From the NCBI GenBank assembly GCA_005773095.1, contig SXHT01000217.1, positions 1 to 7,959 on the forward strand: DNA of 7,959 nt. The letters are read 5' to 3'. The notes beneath the pieces are model-generated. The model had not been told where the DNA came from. It did not search any database and saw only the letters and a list, made by a program, of their open reading frames with translations. The translations under genes were made by a program, and so were the position numbers. Shown one piece after another: positions 6,418-7,959 of this stretch (positions are counted from its first letter, which is position 1; every line of letters starts with the position of its first letter). This DNA comes from Planctomycetaceae bacterium (lineage in GTDB: Bacteria > Planctomycetota > Planctomycetia > Pirellulales > PALSA-1355).

Positions 6418-7005
6418 TGAGCTTCAGTTTCTACCGTAAACACGAGCATGGTTGCCGTGAGCTCCGTCATTGCCCGCATTTGGGCGGAGCGCCGCTGGGA
6501 TTGGTGGTGCTCGCCGCCAACGAGAATCAAGCATCTCGCGACCATCTGCTGAGGCAGTTGGATGCGGAAAGAAAGACGGTCTCCCAACTGGTCGCGGAAG
6601 TGGAAGCGCTGAAAAGACAACTCGCCCAGGCCAAGCAGGAACTCAAGCTGGAGCGGCAGACCAAGTTCGCCACCAACCAGCAGAAGCAGGCCGATTCCCC
6701 GTCTGGCAGCTTCGTCCCTCGCGGACAACCAGGCGAAGGCCAAGAAACGCAAACGCGGCGCTCCGGTCGGCCATCCCGGCTGATATCGCCCCACGTCGAC
6801 CCAACATGACCTGTTGGTAAAGGTTGCCGCGCCGGCGCGTTGTCCGCATTGTCAGGGTCCCGTCAGTGAATACGCGGCGAAGTCGGATCACCTGCAGGAA
6901 GACCTGCTCGATGGCCGACCTCACGTCACGTTGTTTCGCCGGCCCCAAGCCCGTTGCCGCGACGGCCGGCGTTGGGCGCGGCAGGCGGCCGAAAGCGAGA
7001 TTCTG
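6417..7005 (+). pseudogene. IS66-family transposase, N-terminal remnant
   Basis: Remnant of the DNA-binding front half of an IS66-type transposase. It begins MSFSFYRKHEHGC at 6417 with HCPHLGGAPLG and LVVLAANENQASRD, then a coiled coil (about 6528-6660: DHLLRQLDAERKTVSQLVAE onward) and KFATNQQKQADSPSGS. The frame then changes near 6700-6712, and the next frame carries KAKKRKRGAPVGHPG (6736-6780). A TGA at 6781-6783 stands where the family has Trp. Reading on gives YRPTSTQHDLLVKVAAP, the zinc-finger half ARCPHC (6835-6852), HLQEDLLDG and QARCRDGRRW. The fourth cysteine of the finger is Gly (codon 6964-6966). Similarity stops at ESEIL (~7005); the DDE catalytic domain is missing. Two frame lesions, a lost zinc ligand and truncation make it inactive. 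No IS66 terminal inverted repeats or target duplications were found. Confidence 0.78.
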
Positions 7006-7648
7006 GCACCTTTTCTTCCTGCGCACGGTATAGCTTTGGGAGCAGATGCTCAAGTAGTCCAACTTCTTCAACGTTGTGAGTCAGCCAGGCCGTCCCCATC
7101 TCTTCCGAGAAGACGCGAGGGCGAATCCACCGATTGAAGATGACTGCAAGCGGACCGGACGACAGTCCAACTGCCATGCGGGAACGGTAGGTTGCGCCTA
7201 CGGGACATGTACCGAAGCGGTGTTCAAGTCGGAAGATCTCTGCTCCCGCGATGCACTTGACGAGAGAAATGCCCTCTTCGTCCAACTTCTCAACGTACTC
7301 GACTGAATCCACGTAGAAGTCGCGGTTAGCGGCGAAGGCTTCAACGATGCGAAAGTACGCTCCCTGACCTGAGCCCCCATCGGGCGCAGGGCGTACAAGC
7401 TCCCAATGGATGTGATCCCGAGGATGCCAAAGCAGGTACCTTGGATAAGTGACGCCATCGTGTTCCATGGACCCACCGATATGCTCGAACCACCACCTGA
7501 GCATCTTGGGAGTGACGCCGCAGATGGGATCGTGTTCAATCGTCAGGATCAGTTGGCCAGATGGCTGTATGACTTGTGTCGTCGTCGCTGACGAGACTGG
7601 CTTCAATGGAGCCAGGTAGGGGCGCTCTTGGAGGAGAGGTAGGCGCAT
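6926..7648 (-). CDS. PhlG-like (DAPG hydrolase family) metal hydrolase with altered C-terminus
   Basis: 240 codons. The first ~209 residues fit the family of PhlG, the zinc enzyme that cleaves a carbon-carbon bond of 2,4-diacetylphloroglucinol. Features in order: PYLAPL near 10-15, SATTTQVIQPSGQLILTIEH at 20-39, TPKMLRWWFEH at 46-56, LWHPRDHIHWE at 73-83, RIVEAF at 100-105 and LTHNVEEVGLLEHLLPKLY at 189-207. By comparison with PhlG, whose zinc ligands are two His and two Glu with the last pair spaced HxxxE, the likely ligands are His79, Glu103, His191 and Glu195. All are present, so the core may still be active. Residues ~211-240 (6926-7018) lie antisense to the IS66 remnant and resemble nothing, so the native end and stop were replaced. 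ATG 7648 has no clear ribosome site. Substrate unknown; it need not be a phloroglucinol. Confidence 0.72.
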   Translation of the reverse strand: MRLPLLQERPYLAPLKPVSSATTTQVIQPSGQLILTIEHDPICGVTPKMLRWWFEHIGGSMEHDGVTYPRYLLWHPRDHIHWELVRPAPDGGSGQGAYFRIVEAFAANRDFYVDSVEYVEKLDEEGISLVKCIAGAEIFRLEHRFGTCPVGATYRSRMAVGLSSGPLAVIFNRWIRPRVFSEEMGTAWLTHNVEEVGLLEHLLPKLYRAQEEKVPESRFRPPAAPNAGRRGNGLGAGETT

Positions 7649-7673
7649 GGCTGACGTTGGAGGTCTCTGCGGA

Positions 7674-7730
7674 GCCTAACGAATATCAAACTATCCCGAC
7701 CGTAGCGGAGGGATTGTTTGTGCGTTGAGC
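7674..7730. repeat. attC-like imperfect palindrome (possible integron recombination site)
   Basis: 57 bases bounded by GCCTAAC (7674-7680) and GTTGAGC (7724-7730), which fit the attC end consensus RYYYAAC ... GTTRRRY. Inside, AAACTATCCC (7688-7697) pairs with GGGATTGTTT (7710-7719) at 9 of 10 positions, and CCG/CGG (7700-7702, 7706-7708) closes a TAG loop with one unequal base between the stems. Length is at the lower end for attC. The ends fit either orientation; if read on the - strand, GTTAGGC lies 25 bases before the ATG of the PhlG-like gene, as at the start of a gene cassette. No integrase gene or second site is visible. Confidence 0.42.
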
Positions 7731-7841
7731 TGAGCCGCTCGGCCGTCGGGGGGCTATGCGGATAGTTCGAGAAGCGATCCCCTGGGATTCAGTGTAAGGG
7801 AGTCGCGAGGCCGATCGCAACAGCTCTGGACCGTGGAGAAA

Positions 7842-7865
7842 GTGGAATAAAAGAGGGAATAAAAG
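7842..7865. repeat. Two tandem 12-base units beside the transposase end
   Basis: GTGGAATAAAAG (7842-7853) is followed directly by AGGGAATAAAAG (7854-7865), differing at two positions. They abut the motif around the stop of the REP-associated transposase on the - strand and may belong to its associated repeat. Confidence 0.5.
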
Positions 7866-7867
7866 GG

Positions 7868-7959
7868 TCAGGAACCGTTTGTCGGTTTGCGGGGCCTGCC
7901 GCGGGGGCGGATGGTCGATTCCAGGTCCAGTTTGCCGATCATCCGCTCCATCCACGAAG
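7868..7959 (-). CDS. REP-associated tyrosine (IS200-like, Y1) transposase, C-terminal end (partial)
   Basis: The last 29 codons of a gene entering from the right edge. They read SWMERMIGKLDLES, then TIRPRGRPRKPTNGS and a TGA at 7870-7868. The pattern K-L-D/G-L-E-x-T-I/L-R-P-R-G-R-P-R-K at the extreme C-terminus is common in the REP-associated tyrosine transposases of planctomycetes and proteobacteria, single-copy housekeeping-like relatives of IS200/IS605 enzymes. The catalytic HUH and Tyr motifs would lie outside the window, so activity cannot be judged. The stop codon sits inside GGTTCCTGACCCTTTT, a sequence I associate with the ends of such genes. A longer open frame on the same strand (7686-7955) is a shadow with no family features. 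Confidence 0.55.
   Translation of the reverse strand, partial: SWMERMIGKLDLESTIRPRGRPRKPTNGS

Noticed and set aside
6387..6794. 135-codon - strand frame opposite the IS66 remnant
   Set aside because: Leu/Gly-rich antisense of a coiled-coil region; the + strand carries the recognisable transposase motifs.
7068..7075. CAACGTTG palindrome considered as a second attC end
   Set aside because: It lies within the conserved HNVEEVG codons of the PhlG-like gene and is explained by coding sequence.
7686..7955. 89-codon - strand frame at the right edge
   Set aside because: Runs in a different frame through the transposase C-terminus and then the attC-like palindrome; no family features beyond the neighbouring frame's GRPRK block.
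1..7959. CRISPR arrays, tRNA or rRNA genes
   Set aside because: No regularly spaced repeats, cloverleaf-like or rRNA-like stretches were seen on either strand.

Overview
The window looks like a chromosomal segment of a planctomycete, probably of the Pirellulales type. This is an inference from high GC, a short SecA-like helicase, a long low-similarity secreted protein, a degraded RHS-repeat fragment of planctomycete style, an IS66-type transposase remnant carrying the KRGAPVGHPG block, and the tail of a REP-associated tyrosine transposase. No rRNA, tRNA or taxonomic marker is present to prove it.

Left part (1-6128), ordinary and well-coded, all on the + strand. It opens with the C-terminal end of a SecA-type ATPase that stops just after helicase motif VI and the first scaffold helix. 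About 500 bases without a gene follow, holding small hairpins. Next is a 757-residue secreted protein of unknown function built from two related helical halves around a charged, disordered linker. A tRNA-dihydrouridine synthase (DusB-like) follows directly and is probably co-transcribed. A 552-residue three-part protein comes next: an HpcH/HpaI-type class II aldolase joined to two cupin domains. Its aldolase catalytic residues and the metal-binding His/Glu of both cupins are all present.

Right part (about 6125-7959), an accessory graveyard. A frameshifted RHS-repeat fragment begins exactly at the stop codon of the aldolase-cupin gene. An IS66-type transposase N-terminus follows, with a frameshift, an in-frame stop and a lost zinc-finger cysteine, and no catalytic domain. 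On the - strand, facing it, is a gene for a PhlG-like (2,4-diacetylphloroglucinol hydrolase family) metal hydrolase. Its last ~30 codons are read from the antisense of the IS66 remnant, so its native 3' end has been replaced. Just upstream of that gene is a 57-base imperfect palindrome with the consensus ends of an integron attC site. The window closes with the 3' end of a REP-associated tyrosine transposase whose stop codon lies within a GGTTCCTGACCC motif.

The items I consider most worth following are the aldolase-bicupin fusion, the PhlG-like gene with its attC-like site and chimeric tail, and the internally duplicated secreted protein next to a truncated SecA paralogue. None is proven to be a new system from sequence alone.
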